From Candidatus Omnitrophota bacterium (GTDB lineage: Bacteria; Omnitrophota; Gorgyraeia; Duberdicusellales; 4484-171), in contig PMCS01000010.1 of assembly GCA_003154195.1 (NCBI GenBank), positions 9,416-59,376 of the forward strand: a DNA stretch of 49,961 nt. Reading direction: 5' to 3'. The notes below the pieces were generated by a model. The model worked only from the letters and a program-made list of their open reading frames with translations. It made no database searches and was not told the origin of the DNA. This document shows, piece by piece, positions 1-7,994 of the stretch (the stretch's first letter is position 1; the number at the start of each line of letters is the position of its first letter). The translations under genes were made by a program, and so were the position numbers.

Positions 1-185
1 CGGTTAAAATCTTTAGGGTTTTATTATTGTATTTTGTTTATGAAAAAAAGAAAAGCCGACCTTTACCATCAAGGCACAAAGTAAACCATGAACCAAAAAC
101 CAAACGCCGATTCATTTTATAATTATCATTCAGCATTTAAGCTTATCATTTTTTTAATTTATACCTTAGTGTTCTTTGTGCCTTA
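1..185. repeat. Imperfect long inverted repeat, 'ccttagtg/ctttgtgg' family
   Basis: No gene seen. The left part carries words such as ACCATCAAGGCACAAAG and the right part the complementary words CTTTGTGCCTTAGTGG, so the stretch can fold into a long imperfect hairpin. The same family fills 29630-29800. It ends within or just before the first small gene. Confidence 0.6.
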
Positions 186-248
186 GTGGTTAAAAAGAGT
201 AAGATTTTGACAGAACCGAACGTTGTTGAGGGAGTCAGAGATGAAAAA

Positions 249-437
249 ATGGCAGTCGTCTGGTGCGCTTCCGTCGGGCTTATCGCCGTTAATATTTTTT
301 TCTACCACTTCAAACCGAGCGATGAGCATCTATCGGCTGTTTTGGGCGCGGTGTTTACGCTGATGTGCGCTTTCCTTACTTGCCTGGGGCTTGCTTCCGG
401 CGCTACGCATTTCCGGCCGTTCGATATCGTAAAATAG
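249..437 (+). CDS. Small two-helix membrane protein, unknown function
   Basis: A 62-codon frame from ATG 249 with two hydrophobic stretches (residues about 1-18 and 30-50) separated by a short polar loop, as expected for a two-pass inner-membrane peptide. The frame is open upstream to a GTG at 186, but the region before 249 overlaps a palindromic repeat, and 'agagatg' just upstream of 249 is a possible weak ribosome site, so the shorter form is preferred. A competing frame starting at 241 is shorter and not membrane-like. No family recognised. It precedes the argG operon with a gap of about 90 bases. Confidence 0.4.
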   Translation: MAVVWCASVGLIAVNIFFYHFKPSDEHLSAVLGAVFTLMCAFLTCLGLASGATHFRPFDIVK

Positions 438-524
438 GGCGGAACGCCGGCTATTTGCTGATTGGCCTGGGTGGTTTTCTTCAGGGTGAATTATTGAATC
501 CGATTAAGGCAAGGAGACAATCGG

Positions 525-770
525 ATGGTAAGCAATAATAGCCTGGCGCAGAAGATATACGAGATACTTTATCCTTTGCTGGGCCCGGCAATGGCCCAGG
601 CTACGTTAAAAATTCATTCCCGGAAAATAGGCGCCAGCGAAGAAGCTTTAGCGATCACTCATCTTTCGGCGATCGCCGTCAGCATCGGGAAGGCGATGAG
701 CACGATTATCGGTATCGACAGGGCGAACGAAGCAACAACTCTCATCCAGAAGATAAAAGGAGAAAAATGA
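525..770 (+). CDS. Conserved-looking small protein upstream of argG
   Basis: An 81-aa protein with a clear Shine-Dalgarno (aaggaga, 11 nt before the ATG). It is predominantly helical and has an alternating Ala/Ile-rich pattern, with no membrane segment or signal peptide. Its stop codon overlaps the argG start (ATGA at 767-770), so the two are translationally coupled and belong to one operon. I do not recognise the family. Coupling to argG suggests a role in arginine metabolism or its regulation, but nothing in the sequence shows which. Confidence 0.6.
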   Translation: MVSNNSLAQKIYEILYPLLGPAMAQATLKIHSRKIGASEEALAITHLSAIAVSIGKAMSTIIGIDRANEATTLIQKIKGEK

Positions 771-1951
771 AAAAAGTAGTTTTGGCTTATTCCGGCGGCC
801 TGGACACATCGTGCGCGGTACGGTGGCTTAAAGATAAAGGTTTTGATGTTGTTTGTTTTTCCGCTAATCTGGGCAGTGAGTTTTCGGAACAGGATTTAGA
901 GAAGCGCGCGATAAAAACCGGCGCCGGGAAAATTTACATAAAAGACCTGCGGAAAGAATTTGCCGAAGACTTTATTTTGCCGGCGTTAAAGGCAAACGCG
1001 GTTTACGAAAATAAATATGTTTTATCTACTTCCCTGGGCAGGCCGCTGATTGCCAAATATTTAGTCGACGTGGCCAGGCTGGAAAAGGCGGAATATGTGG
1101 CGCATGGCTGTACGGCTAAAGGCAACGACCAGGTCAGGATTGACACGACGGTTAAGATTTTGAACCCGAAACTAAAGATCATCGCTCCTTTACGCGAGTG
1201 GGAATTAACTTCGCGCGAATCGGAAATAGAATATGCCAGAGAAAGGAATATCCCGATAAAAGCGACTAAAGAAAAAATCTACAGTGTCGATAAAAACATC
1301 TGGGGGGTAAGTATCGAGTCGGGCGCGCTTGAGGATTTAAATAATGAGCCCAAAGAAGACGCTTTTATTTTTACCAGAGCGATCAACGAGACACCTTCCG
1401 CCCCGGCGTATGTGGAAATTGAATTCCTCAAGGGCGTGCCGGTAGCGCTCAATGGAAAAAAGATGGATTTTACGGCGATGATTGAGAAGCTAAATCTTAT
1501 CGGCGGCAAGCACGGCGTCGGCAGAAGCGACCTGGTGGAAGACCGGACGGTGGGCATAAAATCGCGCGAAGTTTACGAAGCGCCGGCGGCATGGATATTG
1601 CTTACTGCCCATCGTGAGCTGGAGAATGTTACGCTGGATAAGGAAACGATTGCTTTTAAAGAATCGGCGTCCGCTAAATATTCTCAGCTTATTTACAGCG
1701 GCCTCTGGTATACAAAGATTAAAGGGTGTTTAGACGCGTTTATCGAAAGAACTCAAGAGCCGGTTACCGGAAAGATTACCTTAAAGCTTTTTAAGGGCAA
1801 TATCATTATTGCCAAAAGAAATTCGCCTAACGCTCTTTATAAAAAAGAGTTAGCTACCTATGGCTCCGGCGACCAGTTTGACCGCAGTTACGCCGAGGGG
1901 TTTATTAATATTTTCGCGATGCCATACATGAATAACAGAGATGACCACTGA
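767..1951 (+). CDS. argG: Argininosuccinate synthase
   Basis: Condenses citrulline with aspartate using ATP to give argininosuccinate, the penultimate step of arginine synthesis, in the cytoplasm. 394 aa, the usual family length. The N-terminal PP-loop SGGLDTS (residues 9-15) binds the ATP pyrophosphate, and AHGCTAKGNDQVRID (about 112-126) is the family signature around the citrulline/aspartate site. It is coupled by a 4-bp overlap to the preceding small gene and followed after 52 bases by argH, so the last two arginine steps are encoded together. The last codons (near 1928-1950) run into a palindromic 'gatgatcgc' repeat, so the C-terminal tail is partly repeat-derived. Confidence 0.97.
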   Translation: MKKVVLAYSGGLDTSCAVRWLKDKGFDVVCFSANLGSEFSEQDLEKRAIKTGAGKIYIKDLRKEFAEDFILPALKANAVYENKYVLSTSLGRPLIAKYLVDVARLEKAEYVAHGCTAKGNDQVRIDTTVKILNPKLKIIAPLREWELTSRESEIEYARERNIPIKATKEKIYSVDKNIWGVSIESGALEDLNNEPKEDAFIFTRAINETPSAPAYVEIEFLKGVPVALNGKKMDFTAMIEKLNLIGGKHGVGRSDLVEDRTVGIKSREVYEAPAAWILLTAHRELENVTLDKETIAFKESASAKYSQLIYSGLWYTKIKGCLDAFIERTQEPVTGKITLKLFKGNIIIAKRNSPNALYKKELATYGSGDQFDRSYAEGFINIFAMPYMNNRDDH

Positions 1952-2003
1952 TTAAATGATGCAGATGATCGCTGATAATTATCAAAGCAAAAGAGGTATT
2001 TAT

Positions 2004-3374
2004 ATGTCAAAAAAACTATGGGGCGGACGTTTTAAAAAAGAAATCGATAAACAGTTTGAGGAATTTTCAAAATCGATCAGCTATGATTATAAGCTTGCGG
2101 AATACGATATTTTCCATTCATTTATCCATGTCCGGGCGCTGCAGAAATCGGGTATTATCAGTAAAAAAGAAGCAAAGCAACTGGTGATGGCGCTATGGGA
2201 AATCAAGGTAGCGGTCAGCCAGAAAAAATTCACGCCGGATTTAACCGCCGAGGATATTCATACCGATATTCAGAATCGTATGGCAAAAAAAGTGGGCAAA
2301 CTAGCCGCGAAACTGCATACTTTGCGTTCACGTAATGATCAGATTGTTTTTGATGAAAAGTGGTTTTGCCAGGCGCAGGCGGTTGTTTTTAAAAAGCTTT
2401 TATACACGGTGATTGCGTCGCTGGAGGGATTTGCCGGACGTAACAGCGGGCAATTTTTAGTGGGCTATACTCATACGCAGCGGGCCCAGGTCGTCTTGCT
2501 CGGCGATTATGCCGGGGCATTTATCCAGATGTTTTCGCGCGACAGCGAAAGGCTCGATAACTTTCTTAATAGCCTCTGGATTTATATCGGCTCGGGAGCT
2601 CTTGCCGGCAGCGCGATATCAAGGGAATCGTATGATGCGGCGCTGAAAGAATTTTTACATGAATTAGAATCTAAATTTAAGCACACGAAAACAGCAATCG
2701 TGAAGAATTCTCTCGATAATGTTTCCGACCGCGACTTTATTATCGAGTTTTTGAGTATTATCTCGATTACCCAGATGCATCTTTCGCGCCTGGCGGAAGA
2801 TTTTATCCTGTATTCCACCAGGGAATTTTCTTTTCTGGATCTACCCGAAGAATTTTGCACCGGGTCGTCGTTGATGCCGCATAAGAAGAACCCCGACTTT
2901 TTGGAGATCATGCGCGGGTCAACGGGAAAAATATACGGTAATTTGACGGCAATCCTTACGACGATGAAAGGGCTGCCCATGACTTACAACCGCGATATGC
3001 AGTTTGATAAAGAACCGTTATTTTCTTCGGTAGAGATATTAAAGGAAGAGCTGGCGATATTGGCAAGATTCATCGACGCGCTTAAGATTAAGAAAGAAAA
3101 TATTAATAAAGCGCTTGAAGACGAAAGCATCTACGCTACCGAAATCGCCGAGTATCTGGTGATGCGCGGCGTTGCTTTCAGTGACGCGCACGAACTTGTG
3201 GGAAAAATCATCCGTTACGCCGAAGACAATAAAGTAAAGATCAAGAATATGTCCGACGGGGTTTTAAAGAAATTTCACCCCAGTCTTGATATAAAGAAGA
3301 TAAAAGCGATTATGACTCCCGAATATGCCGTGTCTTCGAAGAAGTCGATAGCCAGGAGCGCAAAAAAACCGTAG
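2004..3374 (+). CDS. argH: Argininosuccinate lyase
   Basis: Splits argininosuccinate into arginine and fumarate. 456 aa from ATG 2004. The frame is open to an ATG at 1956, but those codons read through a palindromic repeat, whereas MSKKLWGGRF is the typical ArgH N-terminus and is preceded by 'agagg'. The fumarase/aspartase superfamily signature GSSLMPHKKN lies at about residues 287-296, including the flexible catalytic-serine loop. The substrate-binding block TAEDIHTDIQNRM near residue 80 and THTQRAQ near residue 157 are also present. It forms an operon with argG. Confidence 0.97.
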   Translation: MSKKLWGGRFKKEIDKQFEEFSKSISYDYKLAEYDIFHSFIHVRALQKSGIISKKEAKQLVMALWEIKVAVSQKKFTPDLTAEDIHTDIQNRMAKKVGKLAAKLHTLRSRNDQIVFDEKWFCQAQAVVFKKLLYTVIASLEGFAGRNSGQFLVGYTHTQRAQVVLLGDYAGAFIQMFSRDSERLDNFLNSLWIYIGSGALAGSAISRESYDAALKEFLHELESKFKHTKTAIVKNSLDNVSDRDFIIEFLSIISITQMHLSRLAEDFILYSTREFSFLDLPEEFCTGSSLMPHKKNPDFLEIMRGSTGKIYGNLTAILTTMKGLPMTYNRDMQFDKEPLFSSVEILKEELAILARFIDALKIKKENINKALEDESIYATEIAEYLVMRGVAFSDAHELVGKIIRYAEDNKVKIKNMSDGVLKKFHPSLDIKKIKAIMTPEYAVSSKKSIARSAKKP

Positions 3375-3620
3375 GACGTGGGACGTCCGCCTTCGGCTAG
3401 GACGTGGGAAGAGAAAGATAAAGAAGCGTCAAGGTGTCAGAGCGTCAAGGTGTCAGAGCGTCAGAGTGTCAAAGTGTCAAAGAAATACCGTAAGACGTCT
3501 GCTTCATTCGGTAGGCGGCACGTGGGGCGAGAGGGAAGAACGGGGGAGAGGAAGACGGAAGTAAGGAGCAGGGAGTAAGGAGCAGGGAGAGGATAGTAAA
3601 AAAACTGATAAGAGAAAATT
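3375..3620. repeat. Word-repeat array (gtgtcaaa/gtgtcaga, aaggagcaggg)
   Basis: Contains two copies of 'gtaggacgtgggacg'-like words around a small hairpin, then at least six imperfect copies of an 8-10 base word (gtgtcagagc, gtgtcaaa) at about 3430-3485, then a doubled 'taaggagcagggag' near 3560-3590. An open frame across it is a by-product of the repeats. The same gtgtcaaa words form full palindromes at 43744-43910 and 46500-46580; here only one arm is present. Confidence 0.7.
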
Positions 3621-4103
3621 ATGCGCAAATTGAAATTATATCTTGATACGTCGGTCTGGAATTTTTTCTTTGCCGATGACGCTCCTGAAAAAAGGGATGT
3701 GACAAAAGAGTTTTTTGATTTAATCCAGAAAGATTGCTATGAAGTCTATATTTCTGACGTGGTTTTGGATGAAATACGCGATGCTTCTGAAATAAAGAAA
3801 AACCAGCTATTGGGATTGATTGAAAAATGCAATCCTATAGAGCTTGAAGTAACTGATGATGCAAAAAGTTTGGCGGTCAAGTATATTGAAAAGAAAATTG
3901 TGCCTGAGAAAAAAGATAATGACGCATTACATGTAGCTGTCGCCACGGTCAACGAAGTAGACGCCATAGTCAGCTGGAATTATCGTCATTTGGCGAATTT
4001 GAGGAAAGCGGAATTGTTTAACGGCGCTAACTTAGAAGAGGGGTATTTAAAAAGGATAGAAATAGTGACTCCGATGGAGGTAAGCAGTTATGAAAGTTAC
4101 TAA
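3621..4103 (+). CDS. PIN-domain ribonuclease, VapC-like
   Basis: 160 aa. The N-terminal LYLDTSVWNFFF (residues 6-17) holds the first acidic metal ligand of the PIN fold. Internal acidic residues follow (DEIRDA about 50-55), and the C-terminal block DALHVAVATVNEVDAIVSWNYRHL (about 99-122) carries the second acidic cluster and the 'SWN.RH' end typical of this PIN subgroup. The family is usually a toxin endoribonuclease neutralised by a small partner. Here a 56-aa gene starts inside its last codons (14-base overlap), with a paralogue 18 bases after that, a fitting antitoxin position. It interrupts the biosynthetic block and is flanked by repeats, which suggests acquisition. Confidence 0.8.
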   Translation: MRKLKLYLDTSVWNFFFADDAPEKRDVTKEFFDLIQKDCYEVYISDVVLDEIRDASEIKKNQLLGLIEKCNPIELEVTDDAKSLAVKYIEKKIVPEKKDNDALHVAVATVNEVDAIVSWNYRHLANLRKAELFNGANLEEGYLKRIEIVTPMEVSSYESY

Positions 4104-4260
4104 GTCTTTGCAGGAAGTCTGGGATTGGAGAGAGAAAACATATGAACAGAGAAAGGGTCTTACGATAGAAGAGAGGATTAAGGGGATTAAGGAAGGCGCG
4201 GAAGAAATATGCAAGAAATACAACCTTCATCTTAGAAGGGCAAGTCCATCGGTGAAGTGA
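4090..4260 (+). CDS. 56-aa partner of the PIN protein, copy 1 (putative antitoxin)
   Basis: Encodes 56 aa starting MKVTKSLQEVWDWREK, a charged, helical protein that overlaps the end of the PIN gene by 14 bases. It is aligned end to end with the next gene: both have 56 residues and share SLQEVWDW, the L(T/S)IEERI block and CKKY. The overlap and size suggest an antitoxin or regulatory partner of the PIN RNase. No DNA-binding fold is recognisable, so the role is inference from position. Confidence 0.65.
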   Translation: MKVTKSLQEVWDWREKTYEQRKGLTIEERIKGIKEGAEEICKKYNLHLRRASPSVK

Positions 4261-4278
4261 ATAGACACGCTGGTAACT

Positions 4279-4449
4279 ATGAAAGTTGATAAATCGTTAC
4301 AGGAAGTCTGGGATTGGAAAGAAAAAGTTTACGAGGAGATGAGAGGCCTTTCTATCGAAGAAAGAATAACAAGTTTTAGAAAGACCTCGGAAGATTTCTG
4401 TAAAAAATACGGATTAAAACTCAAAACACTTCATCCGTTAAAAAAATAG
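4279..4449 (+). CDS. 56-aa partner of the PIN protein, copy 2
   Basis: Encodes 56 aa starting MKVDKSLQEVWDWKEK, a tandem duplicate of the gene at 4090 with the same length and the same conserved blocks (SLQEVWDWKEKVYEE, GLSIEERI, FCKKYGLKLK) but clear divergence elsewhere. That indicates an old duplication under protein-level constraint. A PIN toxin followed by two paralogous small genes is uncommon. One copy may neutralise a second toxin elsewhere or form a heteromer. Confidence 0.6.
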   Translation: MKVDKSLQEVWDWKEKVYEEMRGLSIEERITSFRKTSEDFCKKYGLKLKTLHPLKK

Positions 4450-4637
4450 ACTGTTAGTTCTGCGACGTTGGGATAGGGAAACAAGCGTAAAATAAGGGGA
4501 AAATGGGGCGGATTTTTGGAGTTTTGCGACGTTCAAATTTATTTTTTGTCCTTGAGTATTTTTTACAAAGATTGAAGCTGCCCCAAGGAAAAATGCCGGT
4601 TAGCTTTTTGTGCTGTCGGTGGAATTTTTTCTCGGAA

Positions 4638-4690
4638 CCGGGAAAATGCGTCACGTCTGCCTATCGGCAGGTAGGCATTTTTCCGGTTAA
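4638..4690. repeat. 'ccgggaaaatgcg' hairpin repeat
   Basis: Imperfect palindrome with outer arms ACCGGGAAAATGC and GCATTTTTCCGGT and a smaller hairpin inside (CTGCCTATCGGCAG). Related copies lie at 13215-13250, 14205-14230, 38125-38176 and 39901-39950. Confidence 0.65.
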
Positions 4691-4692
4691 GG

Positions 4693-4723
4693 ATTTTTTT
4701 TTTACGCAGTAAAAAATAAAAAT
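4693..4723 (+). promoter_or_regulatory. AT-rich hairpin directly before the lysA start
   Basis: TTTTTTAC-GCA-GTAAAAAA with a further A/T extension, ending 2 bases before the lysA ATG. No Shine-Dalgarno is visible. The same arrangement precedes valS, nadC and uvrB. It could act as a translational switch or be a repeat that settled at start codons. Confidence 0.5.
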
Positions 4724-4725
4724 AT

Positions 4726-6003
4726 ATGCATTATTTTAACTACCGCAACGATAAATTATTTTGCGAAGATGTCGAAGTCAAGGCTTTAGCCGAAGAATTC
4801 GGCACGCCGCTTTATGTCTATTCCAAGCGCACGCTCATCGAACATTTCGAAAAAATAAAAGAGGCATTTTCCGGGGTTGATTCCCTGGTTTGTTATTCGG
4901 TCAAAGCTAATTCCAGCTTGTCATTGCTTAACGTCCTTGTTTCGCGCGGCTGCGGGCTGGATATTGTTTCCGGAGGCGAGCTGAATCGGGCAAAACTTGT
5001 TAATTGCCCGGCCAAGAAAATCGTTTACGCTTCGGTCGGCAAAACCGAGGGGGAAATAAGGGACGCGATAAAATATGGGATATTGTTATTTAACGTAGAA
5101 TCCTTGCCGGAGTTGGAACGGATAAACAAGGTCGCCGCTTCTTTAAAAAGAATACAGGACGTCGCTCTTCGGGTCAATCCCGACGTGGACGCGCATACGC
5201 ATAAATATATAACCACGGCGAAAAAAGAGACTAAGTTCGGCATCGATTTAGCCGGCGCGAAAAAGATTTTTCTGGAAGCAAAACGAAAATATAAAAACAT
5301 TAACCTGAACGGAATCCACATCCATATCGGTTCCCAGATTATTGAAGCCAAACCTTTTGTTAAAGCCGTAAAAAAAGTATTATCTTTGGTCGACCAGATT
5401 AATTCCGCGGGAATCAATCTGGAATATTTCGATATCGGCGGCGGCCTGGGGATTATTTATGACGAAGAGCGTCCCCAGACCGCTAAAGATTTTGCCGCCA
5501 GTATTCTTCCGCTGATAAAAAAACGCGATTTCAAGATTATTTTAGAACCGGGGCGTTTCATCGCCGGTAACGCCGGAATTTTAGCCGCTAAAGTTTTATA
5601 TATCAAGGAATCATACCGAAAACAATTCGTTATTGTCGACGCGGCGATGAATGATTTAATCAGGCCGTCGCTATATAACGCGTACCACAAAATAGTTAAT
5701 CTTTCCCGTCCGCCGCAGGTTTTGGGCCGCCGGTCTCAAATCAAAGACCGGAAATTAGTCGATGTGGTAGGCCCGATTTGCGAAAGCGGCGATTTTTTGG
5801 GTAAGAGCAGGATTCTTGACGCGGTTGCCGGCGATTATATCGCGGTGATGAGCGCCGGGGCTTACGGATTTTCCATGAGCTCAAATTATAATTCCCGGCC
5901 GCGGCCGGCGGAAGTTTTGGTCGACGGCTCAAAGTATTATTTGATAAGAGAACGGGAAGATTATAAAGATTTGGTGAGGAAGGAAAAAATTATTAAAATA
6001 TAA
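4726..6003 (+). CDS. lysA: Diaminopimelate decarboxylase
   Basis: Decarboxylates meso-diaminopimelate to L-lysine, the last step of the pathway, with PLP. 425 aa, family length. The fold-III barrel carries the PLP lysine in CYSVKAN (K60). HIHIGSQI (about 201), the glycine-rich phosphate loop DIGGGLG (about 237), EPGRF (about 274) and the dimer-supplied CESGDF motif (about 351) are all present, followed by GAYGFSMSSNYN near the end. It is followed at 3 bases by dapF. There is no lysine-riboswitch consensus upstream; instead an AT-rich hairpin abuts the start. Confidence 0.97.
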   Translation: MHYFNYRNDKLFCEDVEVKALAEEFGTPLYVYSKRTLIEHFEKIKEAFSGVDSLVCYSVKANSSLSLLNVLVSRGCGLDIVSGGELNRAKLVNCPAKKIVYASVGKTEGEIRDAIKYGILLFNVESLPELERINKVAASLKRIQDVALRVNPDVDAHTHKYITTAKKETKFGIDLAGAKKIFLEAKRKYKNINLNGIHIHIGSQIIEAKPFVKAVKKVLSLVDQINSAGINLEYFDIGGGLGIIYDEERPQTAKDFAASILPLIKKRDFKIILEPGRFIAGNAGILAAKVLYIKESYRKQFVIVDAAMNDLIRPSLYNAYHKIVNLSRPPQVLGRRSQIKDRKLVDVVGPICESGDFLGKSRILDAVAGDYIAVMSAGAYGFSMSSNYNSRPRPAEVLVDGSKYYLIREREDYKDLVRKEKIIKI

Positions 6004-6006
6004 TTT

Positions 6007-6855
6007 ATGGGAAAAATACTATTTTACAAACTACAGGCTTTGGGGAATGATTTTATTTTATTAGACCAAAGGCCGAAGGCCGGGAATAAGAAGATAAATT
6101 ACAGCGTTTTCGCAAAAAAGTATTGTGATCGGAGATTTGGTATAGGTGCCGATGGGTTATTGGTGGTTGAGCCTTCGAGAAAGGCTGATTTTCGCATGAG
6201 GATTTTTAATGCCGACGGTTCGGAAGCGGAAATGTGCGGCAACGGAGCGCGTTGCGCAGCGCTATATAGCGCAAGGCGCAAAGCGCAAGGCGCAAAGCGC
6301 AAAAGCAAACGGTTAAAATTCGAAACCATAGCGGGAATTATTGAGGCGGAAGTTAAAAACGATACGGTAAAAATAAAGATGACCGACCCGGCAGAGATCA
6401 GGTTGGATTTTCCTATTGACGCTCGCGGCCGCAAAATCCGCGCTAATTTTATTAATACCGGTGTTCCGCATGCGGTAGTTTTTGTCGAAGGCCTCAACGG
6501 TATTGACGTGGAAACTATCGGCCGGGAAATAAGAAACCACCCGTTTTTTGCGCCCAAGGGGACGAATGTTAACTTTGTGGAAATCAGCGGCGATCAGAAA
6601 ATAGTTTTGCGCACTTACGAAAGAGGCGTGGAAGCCGAGACGCTGGCTTGCGGCACAGGTACAGTAGCCTCTTCCATAATAAGCGATATCAGCGTTAACG
6701 GTTTGGTTTCCCGAAAGAGTAATTTTATCGAAGCAAAAACAAAGAGCGGAGAAGCGCTGAAAGTTCATTTTGATATTGAAGGTAAAATGGTTAAAAACGT
6801 TTGGCTTGAAGGTAAGTCGCAATTGGTGTTTGAAGGCACTATAAAAAACGTTTAG
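6007..6855 (+). CDS. dapF: Diaminopimelate epimerase
   Basis: Interconverts LL- and meso-diaminopimelate without a cofactor by a two-cysteine mechanism. 282 aa. Both catalytic cysteines are present: C77 in EMCGNGARC and C215 in ACGTGT. Right after the first motif the frame reads through a repetitive 'gcgcaaggcgcaaa' element (6250-6305), giving a basic loop rich in R, K, A and Q (about residues 84-99) that is not typical of DapF. Catalysis should survive because the insert lies in a variable loop. It sits between lysA and dapA in the lysine/peptidoglycan precursor cluster. Confidence 0.96.
   Translation: MGKILFYKLQALGNDFILLDQRPKAGNKKINYSVFAKKYCDRRFGIGADGLLVVEPSRKADFRMRIFNADGSEAEMCGNGARCAALYSARRKAQGAKRKSKRLKFETIAGIIEAEVKNDTVKIKMTDPAEIRLDFPIDARGRKIRANFINTGVPHAVVFVEGLNGIDVETIGREIRNHPFFAPKGTNVNFVEISGDQKIVLRTYERGVEAETLACGTGTVASSIISDISVNGLVSRKSNFIEAKTKSGEALKVHFDIEGKMVKNVWLEGKSQLVFEGTIKNV
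6250..6306. repeat. 'gcgcaaggcgcaaa' repeat inside dapF
   Basis: Tandem 8-9 base words (gcgcaagg, cgcaaagc) next to a small palindrome (GCGCTATATAGCGC), read in frame within dapF as a basic, low-complexity loop. The word composition differs sharply from the surrounding coding sequence. Confidence 0.65.
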
Positions 6856-6966
6856 CTGGTTGCGCCCGTTGAGCCGGTTGGGCTTGTTGAGCCTGTTGTA
6901 ACCGTTAGAATCTTTTAACTCTACAACAGGCCTAACTGGCTAAACCGGCATAACCGGCCCAACAGA
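6856..6966. repeat. 'gttgagccggttg' palindromic repeat
   Basis: The left arm is built of words such as GTTGAGCCGG and GTTGAGCCTGTTGTA, and the right arm of their complements (TACAACAGGC, CCGGCATAACCGG). It folds into one long imperfect hairpin between dapF and dapA. A second copy lies inside the reading frame of the large protein at 33773-33870. Confidence 0.75.
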
Positions 6967-6982
6967 TTTAATGGAGGTAAGC

Positions 6983-7858
6983 ATGTTCAAAGGTTCGATC
7001 GTCGCCATGGTTACGCCGTTTAAAAAAGACGCCGTTGATGAAAAAACGCTGCGCAAATTAATTGAATTCCAAATTAAAAACGGAACAAGCGGAATTGTCC
7101 CCTGCGGCACTACGGGCGAGTCGCCCACGCTTTCTTACGAAGAGCATGATCGGGTTATCGAAATTACGGTCGAGGAAGTCAACGGCAGGATTCCGGTTAT
7201 TGCCGGGACAGGCTCGAATTCGACTCAAGAGGCGATAATGCTCACCCGCCATGCCCAGAAGTCAGGGGCAGACGCCAGTTTGCAGGTCGCGCCTTATTAC
7301 AACCGGCCCACGCAACGAGGTTTATATGAACACTTTAAAGCCATAGCCGGTTCAGTGAAAATTCCCATTATCCTTTATAATATCGCCAGCCGCACCGGTG
7401 TTAATATCGAACCGGAAACGATGGCGAGGCTCGCGAAAGATTGTAAAAATATCGTCGGCGTAAAAGAGGCGTCGGGAAGCCTGGATCAAATGTCACGGGT
7501 GAAGCAGTTGTGCGGTAAAGATTTTGCTTTAATTTCCGGCGACGATTCGCTTACGCTTCCGCTGCTGGCGGTCGGCGGGACAGGGATAATTTCCGTGGTT
7601 GCCAATATTATACCCCAGGACGTTTGCGATATGGTAAAAGCTTTCCAGGGGGGGGATACTAAAGAAGCGCAGCGGCTCCATTATAAAATGCTTCCTTTAG
7701 TGAAGGCGATGTTTATTGAGACAAACCCGGGGCCTTTAAAAACCGCGATGGGTTTGATGGGTATGTGCGAGCCGAGCCTAAGGCTTCCTTTGGCGGCGAT
7801 GAATGATGATAATCAGGAAAAATTAAAGGCGGCGATGAAGGAATATGGGTTGTTATAA
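6983..7858 (+). CDS. dapA: 4-hydroxy-tetrahydrodipicolinate synthase
   Basis: Condenses pyruvate and aspartate semialdehyde, the first committed step to DAP and lysine. Started at ATG 6983 (291 aa) because GGAGG lies 5 bases upstream; an ATG at 6971 overlaps that ribosome site. The TIM barrel shows CGTTGESPTLS (about 42-52), YYNRPTQRG (about 104-112), LYNIASRTG with the catalytic tyrosine (about 130-138) and the Schiff-base lysine in VKEASG (K161). Its neighbours dapF, dapB and dapL confirm the pathway assignment over other aldolases of this family. Confidence 0.96.
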   Translation: MFKGSIVAMVTPFKKDAVDEKTLRKLIEFQIKNGTSGIVPCGTTGESPTLSYEEHDRVIEITVEEVNGRIPVIAGTGSNSTQEAIMLTRHAQKSGADASLQVAPYYNRPTQRGLYEHFKAIAGSVKIPIILYNIASRTGVNIEPETMARLAKDCKNIVGVKEASGSLDQMSRVKQLCGKDFALISGDDSLTLPLLAVGGTGIISVVANIIPQDVCDMVKAFQGGDTKEAQRLHYKMLPLVKAMFIETNPGPLKTAMGLMGMCEPSLRLPLAAMNDDNQEKLKAAMKEYGLL

Positions 7859-7984
7859 ACACGGATGATCACGGATTAGAAGAAGCTGATAATCACAGAT
7901 AAAACGATTAAATTACGTTGGGATTTTTAATAATTGTCAGCGATCATCTGCATCATCCAATCAGCGATCATCTGTGTATGGCAA
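7859..7984. repeat. 'cagatgatcgcagat' palindromic repeat
   Basis: The left arm (acacggatgatcacggatt...) and the right arm (...aatcagcgatcatctgtgt) are complementary. It lies between dapA and dapB. Family members are at 1928-1975 (one arm), 8721-8795 (one arm, three tandem words) and 36016-36110. Confidence 0.75.
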
Positions 7985-7994
7985 AAGGAATAAT

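Noticed and set aside
1956-2003. Upstream start for argH
   Set aside because: The extra 16 codons translate a gatgatcgc repeat; MSKKLWGGRF at 2004 is the family start.
2582-2980. Antisense open frame inside argH (and similar long antisense frames in dapF, valS, groEL and others)
   Set aside because: Shadows of strongly coding + strand genes; no family resemblance or ribosome sites.
3420-3490. Possible short CRISPR-like array
   Set aside because: Repeat units are 8-10 bases with no spacers, and no cas genes are nearby.
3378-3578. Open frame after argH
   Set aside because: Made entirely of tandem words (gtgtcaga, aaggagcaggg); no protein family, no ribosome site.
4450-4725. Lysine riboswitch before lysA
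   Set aside because: None of the conserved lysine-riboswitch core segments could be found; the region holds a hairpin repeat and the AT-rich stem.
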